Assembly (NCBI RefSeq): GCF_026151205.1
Contig: NC_087084.1
Location: 8,357,394-8,421,393 of the forward strand
Length of the DNA: 64,000 nt
Source of the DNA: Bolinopsis microptera
Taxonomy: Eukaryota > Ctenophora > Tentaculata > Lobata > Bolinopsidae
Direction: 5' to 3'
Made by a program: the position numbers and the translations under genes. The notes under the pieces were generated by a model, which saw only the letters and a list, made by a program, of their open reading frames with translations, did no database searches and was not told the origin of the DNA. This document shows positions 1 through 9,538 of the stretch, piece after piece. How positions within the stretch are numbered: position 1 is the stretch's first letter; the number at the start of each line of letters is the position of its first letter.

Positions 1-121
1 GGCTGAACTGTGTCACGTGACGATTGGAATGTGTTACGCGTGCAATCTCACCGATACTGATACTGATACTGATATCAGTGATAGTAACACACTCATCCAG
101 TAAGGTTTAATTTGCTGGGCT

Positions 122-490
122 GGCCTCCAGCTCGCCATTTTTGAGATTTAATCGAATCGAGGATGTTCAAAGGGTGCAGGATGTTCAGCTCGACAAAATA
201 ACGGGGGAACTTATATCGTAGGCCCTAAGATGACTTCTTCAGGTCCAGTCTTAATTCTTTTCCTTAAATTGGAAGTAACTCACTAGCTGAAGTAGCACTT
301 AATTGTCGGATTAAAACTTGTGAATCTGACCTCCAGCTCGCCATTTTTGAGATTCAAGCAAATCGAGGATGTTCAATCGGTGCAGGATGTTCTGCTCGTC
401 AAACTACCGTTGGAGATTATTTGATAGGCCCTAAAATGACTCGTCCAGATCCAGTCTTAACTTTCATTTTCAATTGGACAACTAATTTAA
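122..490. repeat. Tandem duplication of a ~205-bp unit
   Basis: Two diverged direct copies begin near 122 and 327. Both open with the same run (cctccagctcgccatttttg), continue through gaggatgttcaa and taggccctaa, and end in a CCAGTCTTAA segment. No coding potential is visible. The family is unknown. Confidence 0.75.
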
Positions 491-730
491 TATAATAATA
501 ACTAATATGATATAATGCTTTTGGACACGAAGAGAAATACGTACAGCGTAAGGCTTGAAATCTTCGTTAAACTACATCATTAGATTTAGAGCCTGTAAAA
601 ACATTTAACTTTAAGATAAGCTAAGCACCCTATCAAGTGAAATTCATATATAATCATCATAGTTTATTAATAATAATATATTAATAGTATAAACTGTAAA
701 CTATAGCTGATGTTGTAGGTTTAATATAAC

Positions 731-875
731 CTACCAGGACGCGCGCCGAGTTTTAACGGGTGATACTCCATACTCGTGAAATATCTGTTCCATATATTTA
801 TTGGGACCGTCGACGACTCCAACTCGGCGCACGTCCTGGTAGGTGTAAACCTACAAGCCGAGTTGGACTCGTCGA
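731..875. repeat. Compound inverted repeat
   Basis: CTACCAGGACGCGCGCCGAG at 731-750 is mirrored by an almost perfect reverse complement at 823-843. A second pair, gactccaactcggc near 814 and gccgagttggactc near 857, overlaps the right arm. The DNA or transcript could fold into alternative stem-loops. This is a transposon terminus or foldback fragment rather than a gene. Confidence 0.6.
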
Positions 876-1794
876 CGAAACAAATATTTTTCGAGTATCA
901 TCCGTTAATAGCTGATGTAGCTCTGATACATGATACATCGAAATAAAATCTATAATATCTATGCAGGAGTCCTTACTGGCTGGGGCCTGTCTTAGAATTA
1001 GTAAAAGAGATGGAGACTTTTGTGTTTTGGTTTTTTGCAAAATGTTCGCCTGGCCTGGCCTCTCGTCGCGAAAATTTAACATCTCCTTTTTTTAAATTAA
1101 AGAGAAATTTGGTACAATGTAGATTTTTAGATACACTAAAAAGTTTTATTTTGTGCAGAAATGTGTTAGAATGTGTTATGCGTACAATCAGTAAACTTAA
1201 TCGCGCGAGTATAAACTCGCTGTATGTGAACTGTGAAGACGCCGCGCAATCATTTCTAGTTGCAGTGTAACTAACACCTAATACAGCTTGTCGCACACAC
1301 AGCCACGCGCACGTATTGTTGAATTAAAATTCCCAAATACAAATGTTATATATAAGCACCGGGTGGAGAGCTTGTTCACTTATCAAGTTATATTATCAAT
1401 TTAAAAATACGTGTTACATTTTGCATTTACAATTTATTAATTACCGGAGCGGGGCCAAAATTTTATGAGTTTAATAATTTTAATTTGGCAAATATATCGA
1501 TCGTTTGCGTTATAGGCATTGCTTGTATCAGTATCACGTTGCGACCCCCACGGTCGTTTCACTATAGTCCCATATCGTCCTGACGATACAGGGGAGCCGC
1601 GCACTCGTGCGCGGCGGGTCTTACAACGTATGACAAGGCATTACTTGACCATTGTTAATGATCTGGCCCGGCGCGCGCTACTTCGTAGCACGTTCCATCG
1701 GGCCATTTGGAGAAGAAAGCGGCGCGCGCTACTTCGAAGAAATTTAGACGAGTAACATCCGTCAAAGGCATTGCCATTATTTTTGATTTAACCA

Positions 1795-1797
<3 letters not shown>
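876..1797. other. Non-coding stretch with a TATA-like box
   Basis: No convincing gene is seen. A TATA-like tatataagc near 1350 is followed by a short GC-richer block. From 1535 to 1760 there are repeated gcgcgcgctacttcg segments in a CpG-rich stretch unlike its AT-rich surroundings. It could be a promoter or LTR remnant of a retroelement ending in the poly(A) tract at 1798. Short ORFs here lack recognisable domains. Confidence 0.3.

Positions 1798-1830
<33 letters not shown>
1798..1830 (+). repeat. Poly(A) tract, 33 nt
   Basis: An uninterrupted run of 33 A residues directly precedes the truncated LINE. It looks like the 3' tail of an older retroposed sequence, into or beside which the LINE inserted. 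It could also be a simple homopolymer. Confidence 0.7.
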
Positions 1831-1834
<4 letters not shown>

Positions 1835-4800
1835 TATGATAAGTATGATGTATTGTGTTTTAACGAAACTAACTGCACACTAGAAAAATTGCCTAACGGA
1901 ATAAACGACATCACATTAAATGGATTCCATGAACCGTATATCCAAGATCCCATCCGCACATCGGGTAAAGGTGGGGGGCTTGCCATATACATACACAAAC
2001 GTGTAGCTGACTCTGATAAAATTGATATTTTCAATCCCAACCCTGAACCCTCAAATACTAGCGGCGAATTTCAATTTATCAAGATCCACCAGTGTAAAGG
2101 ATATAATAGAACAAAGATAATTGGAAATGTTTATCGCTCTCCCGCTAGAAAACCTGAAGCATTTCTTGAAATTTTTAAAAGTACGCTTCACAACCTGGGA
2201 AGACACTCTCGCAAACATATGACGTTACATGGAGATTTTAATCTAAATTTACTGAAGCACAGTAGCAACCAGGCATGTCAAAGCATTATAGATATTGCAT
2301 CCTCTTACGGTTTCATCCAAATTGTATCACGTCCAACTCGCATAACAGACCACAGTGCCACGCTTATTGATCATATCTACACGAACAATCTTGAAGATAC
2401 AATAAGCTGCAACGTATTAACGACAGATCTGTCGGATCACTTAGCGATAGTTACAACAATTAATCTTGATAATACATCCACCAGCAGTTACCGCTCCGCA
2501 TCTTATAATCAAAATCCAACACAAACCAACGTACGTAGTTTTAATGAGGCCAACAACCATAAATTTAGAGATTTAATAATGGAAGAAAATTGGTCTGTAA
2601 TACTAACAAATACCCCTGATGCTAACCAGCAGTTTGATTGTTTAAATTCGGCTTACAACAGGATTTATAACGCTGCCTACCCGACAAAAAGACAGTCCGA
2701 GCGCAGACAAAATGAACGTGTTAATCCCAAACCATGGATACTGCCCTGGCTTGAAGAAGCTATAGAACGTAAAAATCAGGCATATCATGATTTTGTTAAG
2801 GAACCAGTTGATAGGAACCAGCTAAAATATGACCGTTTGAAAAAGTTTTGCACCAAACACGTTGACAAAGCCAAAAACATACACTACAAAAAATTCTTTG
2901 AACAACACAAAGATAATTCTAAGAAGCAGTGGCAGATGATTAACGGACTTCTGAATAGGAAACCAGCCAAACCTACATCGATAAAACTGTCGGACGAAAA
3001 CGGACAAGTCAGCACTCCGGCAGCAGTAGCAGAAAAATTTAATGATCACTTCTCAAACATCGCTCCAAAAATTAAATCTGAAATTAGTAGTAGGACCACT
3101 TTCGATCCTGGTGGGGCCCAGGGGACACTACGTAACCCTTCTCCAAATAGTATCTACATAAAACCAGTCACAACTACCGAAGTTCAAGACGTTATTAACC
3201 TATTTAAGAATAAAGCTACTCTTGACACCAAAATCCAACCACTCAAAATTGCCAACAGCTGTCATAATTTTACCACTGTATTGGCCCACGTTGTTAACAG
3301 CTCGTTCGAACAAGGGGTCTTTCCCCAAGCCTTGAAAACGGCAAAAGTAGTTCCTGTACATAAAGGTGGATCTAAAACTGACATCAAAAATTACAGACCG
3401 ATATCTCTACTTGCCACTTTCTCAAAAGTCTACGAAAAGCTTATGCACAATCGAGTCATAAATTTCTTGGATACCTACAATATACTTTGTGAAAATCAAT
3501 ACGGCTTCCGCCCAGGTAGGTCTTGTGAACATGCACTTCTTAATGCTAAAGACAGAATCCTCAATTCAATGTCTAAAAAGCAAGTTACTTTGCTCCTCTT
3601 GATTGACTTTAGCAAAGCCTTTGACCTTGTGGATCACTCCATACTCCTGAATAAGCTCGAGCACTATGGCATAAGAGGTCTAGCTTTAAACTGGTTTAAA
3701 TCATATCTTATGAACAGAAACCAGTTTGTATCAATTGGATCCTCTGAATCCTCAGCCAATCCAATTATTTACGGTGTACCCCAAGGTTCAATTTTGGGAC
3801 CTCTCCTTTTTATAATCTACATAAACGATCTTCCTCAAATATCAGAAATAGCTAATTTCATCATGTACGCAGATGATGCAAACATTTTCCTAACAGGAGA
3901 AAATATAAACGAGGTTTATGATAAGCTCAAAATTCTTAGCGATGTCTTAGTTAAATGGGTAGATAACAACGGATTAGCTCTAAATCTTAAAAAACCGAAT
4001 TATATGATCTTTTCTCGACAAAGAAACCTCATTTATCGCGATGTAGTAATTTCTGGTGTCACAATCGAAAGAAAAACAGAAGCCCGTTTCTTAGGTGTTA
4101 TAATAGATAACAAACTGAACTGGTCGCAACATATTTCTGCCATGAAAATGAAAATGGCCAGATACATTGGAGTCATGTACAAACTTAAAAAATATTTGCC
4201 TCTGGAAGCACGTTTACAAATATATCACAGCTTTGTGCAGTCTCACCTTAATTACTGCTCCCTCGTCTGGGGTTTTGCTGCCAAATCCCATATAGAAACA
4301 CTATTTGTTAAACAGAAAATGGGTCTTAGAGCAATACTACCAGGTTTTGTTAATTACTGGTACAAAGATGGTACACCACCAGCAAGTACCAAGTCTGGTT
4401 TCTATGTACACAAAATATTGACAGTTCAAAGTATCATCGTGAAGAACGCATTAGTTTTTATACATAAGCTAAAAAACTTCCCAAGTCTAGTGCCTCCCTC
4501 TATAAAGAAAACAATACCTAACAGTGCACCAATATTTAACGTCGCCGATCCGGATTCGAGTCTTACAACTTTATGGTCAGATGAATACGGTAAACACCCT
4601 TACAATAATTCAGTATTCTACAAAGGTCCACTATTAGCAATAAACAGATATAGTGTCGCAGCAACTTCCTTGCCAAGTCTATTCAACCTTAACATCTACA
4701 AAAGGTGCATAAAAAACATGCTCATTGATCAACAAAACGAGGGCATTGCAGACGAATGGCCTAACTTTATGTTATACAATAAAACGGGACTAAGGAAATC

Positions 4801-4990
4801 AGAGCGCAACATCAACCGTAATGCTAATAATAACTCTGTCCCATAAGCACGCCATCACAGAATCAATTTCACTGCATACCATCTCAGTTACACTGCCATC
4901 AATTCGCCAGCAAAAACGGCATGACGCTATGCGACTGATAACTTTTAGTTAAATTTTAAAAATTTTGGAATAGCTAGCTAGCAGTAGCTA
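1831..4990 (+). mobile_element. 5'-truncated CR1/Jockey-type LINE
   Basis: This non-LTR retrotransposon copy has lost its 5' end, including any ORF1 and the first part of the endonuclease, at a junction next to the poly(A) tract. The remaining ORF2 is fully open. The 3' untranslated part runs past the stop at 4846 to about 4990, and the exact 3' end is unclear. An intact 997-residue frame suggests a fairly recent insertion. Confidence 0.85.
1853..4846 (+). CDS. LINE ORF2: endonuclease-reverse transcriptase (N-terminally truncated)
   Basis: This enzyme would nick target DNA and reverse transcribe its own mRNA. Residues 1-215 are an APE-type endonuclease without its first motif; GDFN is at 127-130 and the SDH catalytic motif at 194-196. 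A linker with PKPWILPWL follows, then the reverse transcriptase at about 490-760 with NYRPISL, the FSKAFD box, GVPQGSILGP, YADD near residue 672 and FLGVIID. The C-terminal 200 residues are a conserved LINE tail. The first ATG is not the native start, because coding similarity runs upstream of it into the poly(A) junction. Clade placement (CR1/Jockey group) comes from motif pattern only. Confidence 0.9.
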   Translation: MCFNETNCTLEKLPNGINDITLNGFHEPYIQDPIRTSGKGGGLAIYIHKRVADSDKIDIFNPNPEPSNTSGEFQFIKIHQCKGYNRTKIIGNVYRSPARKPEAFLEIFKSTLHNLGRHSRKHMTLHGDFNLNLLKHSSNQACQSIIDIASSYGFIQIVSRPTRITDHSATLIDHIYTNNLEDTISCNVLTTDLSDHLAIVTTINLDNTSTSSYRSASYNQNPTQTNVRSFNEANNHKFRDLIMEENWSVILTNTPDANQQFDCLNSAYNRIYNAAYPTKRQSERRQNERVNPKPWILPWLEEAIERKNQAYHDFVKEPVDRNQLKYDRLKKFCTKHVDKAKNIHYKKFFEQHKDNSKKQWQMINGLLNRKPAKPTSIKLSDENGQVSTPAAVAEKFNDHFSNIAPKIKSEISSRTTFDPGGAQGTLRNPSPNSIYIKPVTTTEVQDVINLFKNKATLDTKIQPLKIANSCHNFTTVLAHVVNSSFEQGVFPQALKTAKVVPVHKGGSKTDIKNYRPISLLATFSKVYEKLMHNRVINFLDTYNILCENQYGFRPGRSCEHALLNAKDRILNSMSKKQVTLLLLIDFSKAFDLVDHSILLNKLEHYGIRGLALNWFKSYLMNRNQFVSIGSSESSANPIIYGVPQGSILGPLLFIIYINDLPQISEIANFIMYADDANIFLTGENINEVYDKLKILSDVLVKWVDNNGLALNLKKPNYMIFSRQRNLIYRDVVISGVTIERKTEARFLGVIIDNKLNWSQHISAMKMKMARYIGVMYKLKKYLPLEARLQIYHSFVQSHLNYCSLVWGFAAKSHIETLFVKQKMGLRAILPGFVNYWYKDGTPPASTKSGFYVHKILTVQSIIVKNALVFIHKLKNFPSLVPPSIKKTIPNSAPIFNVADPDSSLTTLWSDEYGKHPYNNSVFYKGPLLAINRYSVAATSLPSLFNLNIYKRCIKNMLIDQQNEGIADEWPNFMLYNKTGLRKSERNINRNANNNSVP

Positions 4991-5737
4991 TGCGCCTGTT
5001 TCCACTCTAACAAATCTAAAAGCATATTAATATGATAATTTCAACTAAAGGCAACTTTATATGTGCTCAGCTATGTTTTGTTTCGACAAGCTCTATTATA
5101 TACATTTTAATCGTTTTAATGAGATCTAATCTTGTATGAGTTTTGAGTTTGAATTGATAACACTTATTATATATATTATTTTTTGAGTAAACATTGGCTG
5201 GTACTTCGGGCCGGTCCCCAACAAAAAAATATGCTTTTGCGGCGCTGGGGGCGCGCCCCACTTGCTCTGCAAATGCAAGGATTTTGGTTGGAGTAACTAT
5301 TATAAGGTAATAAATCTCAAAACCGATGGTGATTGAGCGCGGCTCCACGAACATCGGCACAGTGGGGCCGGTACTCGGAGCAAAGCACCCGGGTGGTATT
5401 TTGCGGAATACTGTCCGATTTGGCAGAAAAATTTACAATAGGCCTTGTTTTAGGTCCGCGTAAAGTTGTCGGTTACCTAGCTTGACTTTCTTTCTGTTTT
5501 TATAATAAAAATCTTAATGGCCATCTGTTATGACGGCGTTTTGGTGAATTAAAATAACTCCATTTGAAAACTTCACTTTAATCAACAACTTTTTTGGAGA
5601 GTTGCTGAAACGTATGTTTAAGATTATAGCTTGTAAGTGCATCTATGATTGTCCTGGAAGATCATCGTTCAGTAAAGTGACGCTTATAGATATCTATAAG
5701 GTCCGATAAGGTCCAAGGGTGGTGTAAAGACATCAAG
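4847..5737. other. LINE 3' UTR and unassigned repeat sequence
   Basis: Roughly the first 150 bp continue the LINE 3' UTR. From 5200 to 5390 there is a GC-rich block (gcgctgggggcgcgccccac) unlike the AT-rich flanks, similar in style to the GC-rich repeats at 30.8 and 60.1 kb but not clearly the same family. No gene is seen. Confidence 0.4.
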
Positions 5738-6941
5738 ATGCTAGCTGATATTGCAGAATCTGAGCCTCAAGCAGCCTACTCAGCCTACATCTCTGGCATC
5801 CAACACAGATGGAAGTTTTTTCAAAGGACTGTTCCTCACATCTCTGAAGCCATGGAGCCGCTAGAACATGAGATAAGACAAAAGCTTCTGCCAAAGATGC
5901 TGGGCAAGGAGATCTCAGACTTAGAGAGGGACGTGTTAAGTCTACCAATAAGATTGGGAGGATTGGGCATTGGTAAACCCCACGAGGAATGCCACTCTGC
6001 GTACACAGCTTCCAAGCTACTCACCACCGAGCTTACAAAGGCAATAGTGGACCAACAGGAAATTTACACTGCATCCAGTAATCTAAGCAAATCAGGGAAA
6101 GAAATGATCAAAAATTTGAAGAACTCCGAGCTCCAAGCCAAGTTTAACGCTATAGCTGAAAGATGTGGCACCTCCTCCAAGAGAGCACTACTAGCAGCAA
6201 GAGAAAAGGGAGCATCCAGTTGGCTTAACACATTGCCACTTCAGCAGTATGGCTACACTCTGAACAAAGAGGAGTTTCGTGACAGCGTCTGCTTACACTA
6301 CAGCTGGTGGATACCAAACACTCCCATCACTTGTGGATGTGGGAAAACAAGTGACCAGAAAACATCTTGACCACCTTCTCACCTGTAAGCTAGGGGGCTA
6401 CGTGATAATGACCCACAACAACATCAGAGACACATTGGCAAATCTCCTTCGTGAGGTATGCCATGATGTGAAAGTCGAACCCCAGCTACAGAAGGTAAAT
6501 GAGGGTGACTGCCTCAACCCCAAGACTATAAAAGGTGACCAAGCTCGGCTTGACGTATCTGCTAGAGGAGTTTGGACTCCATTTGATAAGACCTTTCTTG
6601 ACATAAGGGTTTCACACCCCAATTGCTTATCAAACAGGACCAAAACTCTTCAAGAAGTATACGAAGAGAACGAGAAGGAGAAGAAGGATGAGTACTTGGA
6701 GAGAGTGTTGAATGTAGAGAAGGCCACTTTCACCCCAGCTGTATTTCTCACAACTGGAGGCATGTCCAAAGAATGTAAGCGATTTGTAAATAGATTAGCA
6801 GACCTCATCGCCAGGAGAAGGAAAGAGAGGTATTGCGATGTGGTAAGACATGTGAGGACAAGAATAAGATTCGCAATGTTAAGAACCACACTCATTGCTC
6901 TACGAGGGTACAGAGGGAAAAAAAATGGACAGCAAATATGA
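5738..6941 (+). pseudogene. Retroelement C-terminal region with restriction-like endonuclease motifs, frameshifted
   Basis: This is a 5'-truncated non-LTR element: only the region after the reverse transcriptase remains. The upstream frame (5738-6370) carries the thumb-side tail, with SLPIRLGGLGIG near residue 72 and a CGCGK half of a zinc motif. The second frame, open to 6941, carries DHLLTCKLGGYV, then HNNIRD, then RLDVSARGVW and FLDIRV. The order C-x-C...H...C, HN, R-D and D resembles the restriction-like endonuclease of R2/NeSL-type elements. The two frames overlap near 6340-6370, so one indel has split the zinc motif and the copy is dead. A conserved LRGYRG ends the frame; the same end recurs at 23.3 kb. 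Confidence 0.7.
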
Positions 6942-7200
6942 GAAACCACTATCAGAAGTCTCTTATAACCTCATCCCTGCCCCTATGATGGAGTAGATGT
7001 GTATATATTTGATTTTTGATATTTCATATTATATAATATTGGTAGCAGTGGACAATTTCCGTTACCTCTGTATTGTGCTCTGCCAATTGCAACACTTGAA
7101 TTAATTTATTGTATATATGTTTTAATACTTTCAACACTACTATATAACAAATAATTTGAGGACCCCTAAACTGCCACTTACTCAAATTTTGTCACTACCC
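6942..7200 (+). mobile_element. 3' UTR of the RLE-type retroelement
   Basis: This sequence is repeated with minor changes at 25571-25790, including ggagtagatgtgtatata and aatattggtagcagtg. The duplication identifies it as the 3' UTR of the element whose C-terminal coding region ends at 6941. The 3' border lies around 7150. Confidence 0.75.
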
Positions 7201-7244
7201 CCCGTGACTACAGTTTAAGACCTGCTCCCCAACAGGATCTTCTT

Positions 7245-8651
7245 GTGATGCCCCCAAAGATAGATCATATGGAAATTAAAGTGGCCGGGTCGGTGTCTTC
7301 GAATTATGTACCATTACAGGATAATGACAATGTATTAAAAGATCCTCGACAGCTTGAGGAAAATGGCACTTGTTCAAACTGTGCAGTTGAAAAAGCCCAA
7401 GTTAAAGATGAAACGGTATGTTGTATCAATTGTAAAAAGTTGTTTCATGCCCTCTGTGTGGCTCCTGTTTCAAATGACTCAAACAGTGCTAGGCCCAAGT
7501 CTAAGTCAATGCCCAATAATCCCTGTACCAAGTCTTTCTACACAGCTTTTGTACAAAACAGTTCGAACAAAAGTAAAGAACAACATATGGGAAACTTTCT
7601 CTTTATGTGTGATCCTTGCTTTACACATCATCAAGTGAAGCAGACTAGCACAACTAATGATCATGTTCAGGTACTTGACAACAGAGTAACACACTTAGCT
7701 AGTGATGTCACAGAGATTAAGAAATTATTGGAGAATGTAATTGCTGGGAAATCTATTAACCATTCCCCTGTTGATAATCTCATCTCGACAGCCAAAGCAC
7801 AGTGTACCTTGAAACCAGCTACTGATCAGGGTGAGAACGTGTGGCTCGATGAAATAAGAACAAAATCCTTGCTGGTTGTTACAAAAGGTGCTAATGTTCC
7901 ATGTAAAGATCTAGAAAAGACAGTGGTTGATAATGGAATCCAGGTTCATAAGCAATATGTTGATAGTAATGGTGATCAAGTACTCATATTACCAACCCAA
8001 GCTTCACGAGATAATCTGAAGACAGAGCTGATATCATCAGGTATAGCTGCTAATCAACTGAAAGAACCAAAGCAAAGATATCCCACTATCTCAGTTGTTG
8101 GTCTACCTAAGGATTTTAGTAGAGATCACAAAGAAGAGATAAGGAACACCATCCTGAAGCAAAATCCTTACATTTCTCACTGCCTCAAAGCAGACTCTTC
8201 ACTGTTTGATGTTCTGTCTGTGAAACCTCTCCGTGCAAACCAAAATATCAAACAAGCCATCATAAGGTTGAGTGATAATATTAGAATTGCTATACGAGAT
8301 AATAATAACAGGTTGTTCTTCGGTTTACTGTCTTGCCAAGTGTATGACCAACTTTACATAAAGAGATGTAACAAGTGTCAAGGCTTTGGTCACTATTCTA
8401 AGACTTGTAAAAACGAAGTGTATTGTGGTTTCTGCGCCGCCCCTGGACATGAAACTCAACAATGTGATAATAAGGACAACAATTCAGAGGAGAAAAATGA
8501 TCTAATGCCCACATACTGTTGTATCAACTGCAAAAAGTCTGGCTCACCTGATGATTTATGTAAACATGCTGCATTTTCTACTGAGTGTCCTTCTTACCGG
8601 GTTCAGCAAGAGAAACTTAAAGCCTCCCTATCTTATTATTCAAAAAACTAG
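7245..8651 (+). CDS. LINE ORF1 protein: PHD-like finger, RRM-like region, CCHC zinc knuckles
   Basis: This 468-residue protein would bind LINE RNA in the ribonucleoprotein particle. A PHD-like cysteine/histidine cluster lies at about residues 43-125 (CSNC, CCINC, HALC, CDPC). The middle has an RRM-like fold region (VVGLPKDFS near 285). Zinc knuckles of CCHC type follow at about 375-388 and 394-407, with a third cysteine/histidine group (CINC...CKHAAFSTEC) at about 426-448. It ends 20 bp before the endonuclease frame. The layout matches ORF1 proteins of CR1/L2-like elements. The ATG at 7245 follows a leader without other good starts. Confidence 0.8.
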   Translation: MMPPKIDHMEIKVAGSVSSNYVPLQDNDNVLKDPRQLEENGTCSNCAVEKAQVKDETVCCINCKKLFHALCVAPVSNDSNSARPKSKSMPNNPCTKSFYTAFVQNSSNKSKEQHMGNFLFMCDPCFTHHQVKQTSTTNDHVQVLDNRVTHLASDVTEIKKLLENVIAGKSINHSPVDNLISTAKAQCTLKPATDQGENVWLDEIRTKSLLVVTKGANVPCKDLEKTVVDNGIQVHKQYVDSNGDQVLILPTQASRDNLKTELISSGIAANQLKEPKQRYPTISVVGLPKDFSRDHKEEIRNTILKQNPYISHCLKADSSLFDVLSVKPLRANQNIKQAIIRLSDNIRIAIRDNNNRLFFGLLSCQVYDQLYIKRCNKCQGFGHYSKTCKNEVYCGFCAAPGHETQQCDNKDNNSEEKNDLMPTYCCINCKKSGSPDDLCKHAAFSTECPSYRVQQEKLKASLSYYSKN

Positions 8652-8671
8652 TTTCCTCCAAACCAAAGAAA

Positions 8672-9538
8672 TTGCATCAACTTCGATATATGATCTGGAA
8701 TGCTAGAAGTCTTAATAATAAGTGTGACGACATTATGTGCTTACTTCAAGATCATGATGTAGACGTTGCTATTGTAACTGAAACATGGTTATCTGACCAA
8801 GCCAATACTACAACAGCAGTTATAAAATCATATGGCTACAGTATTGTTCATGATTTCAGAGCAAACAACAGAGGTGGTGGCACTGCTCTGATTTACAACA
8901 TGGCATTACATTTCTCTGTTGTTAATTTGAAAGTTCCGAACCTGACAACCTTTGAATTCATCGCTGGATCTATAAAGTGCACTCCTGACATGAAGATCCT
9001 TGTCCTATGCATCTATCGAACTGGCCCTGTCTCAAAGAAGTTCTTTGAGGAACTTGATGACTTATTGGGTTCTGCAAGTCTGAAAAGTGACTATATAATA
9101 ATTGGAGGAGATTTCAATATTCACACAGAGTCAATTACTGTAAACTCAACTGAACTGCTGCAGACCACCTCATCTTATGGTTTCAAGCAACTTATTGAAA
9201 ATCCGACCCACATGAGTGGAGGAACTATTGACCTGCTCTTTGACCAGAGTAACTTGATTGAAACGTCTACAATTGAAATCCTGAAAAACTGTACCCTGAG
9301 TGATCACTTCCCCATCATATTTGCCACCAAGAAGTTTCAAACTAACCTCAAAGCTCCTAAAACAATCAATACTAGACAGCTTAAAACCGTGGATTGTGAT
9401 CAGTTGGCGATTGATTTACTGATGTGTTCCTCTGACTATGAATTGGCAGACTGCTTTGTTGAATCTTGTGAACAATTTTTCCAATGCATTGGTAGTGTCC
9501 TCGATGAACATGTGCACCTTTGGTCCAAAAGACTATAA
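8672..9538 (+). CDS. LINE ORF2 N-terminal part: APE endonuclease
   Basis: This is an apurinic-like endonuclease that nicks the genomic target. Visible motifs are WNARSL at the start, TETWL near residue 40, GGGTALIY near 68, IYRTGP, GGDFNIH near 146 and SDHFPI near 210. The frame ends at 9538, where the linker to the reverse transcriptase should continue; the downstream frame picks it up with an 18-bp overlap. A one-nucleotide indel is the simplest cause. A programmed frameshift is conceivable, but no slippery site was recognised. Confidence 0.85.
   Translation: MHQLRYMIWNARSLNNKCDDIMCLLQDHDVDVAIVTETWLSDQANTTTAVIKSYGYSIVHDFRANNRGGGTALIYNMALHFSVVNLKVPNLTTFEFIAGSIKCTPDMKILVLCIYRTGPVSKKFFEELDDLLGSASLKSDYIIIGGDFNIHTESITVNSTELLQTTSSYGFKQLIENPTHMSGGTIDLLFDQSNLIETSTIEILKNCTLSDHFPIIFATKKFQTNLKAPKTINTRQLKTVDCDQLAIDLLMCSSDYELADCFVESCEQFFQCIGSVLDEHVHLWSKRL

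Noticed and set aside
1519-1755. Arg-rich 78-residue ORF
   Set aside because: It arises from a CpG-rich repeated block (gcgcgcgctacttcg) and lacks any domain.
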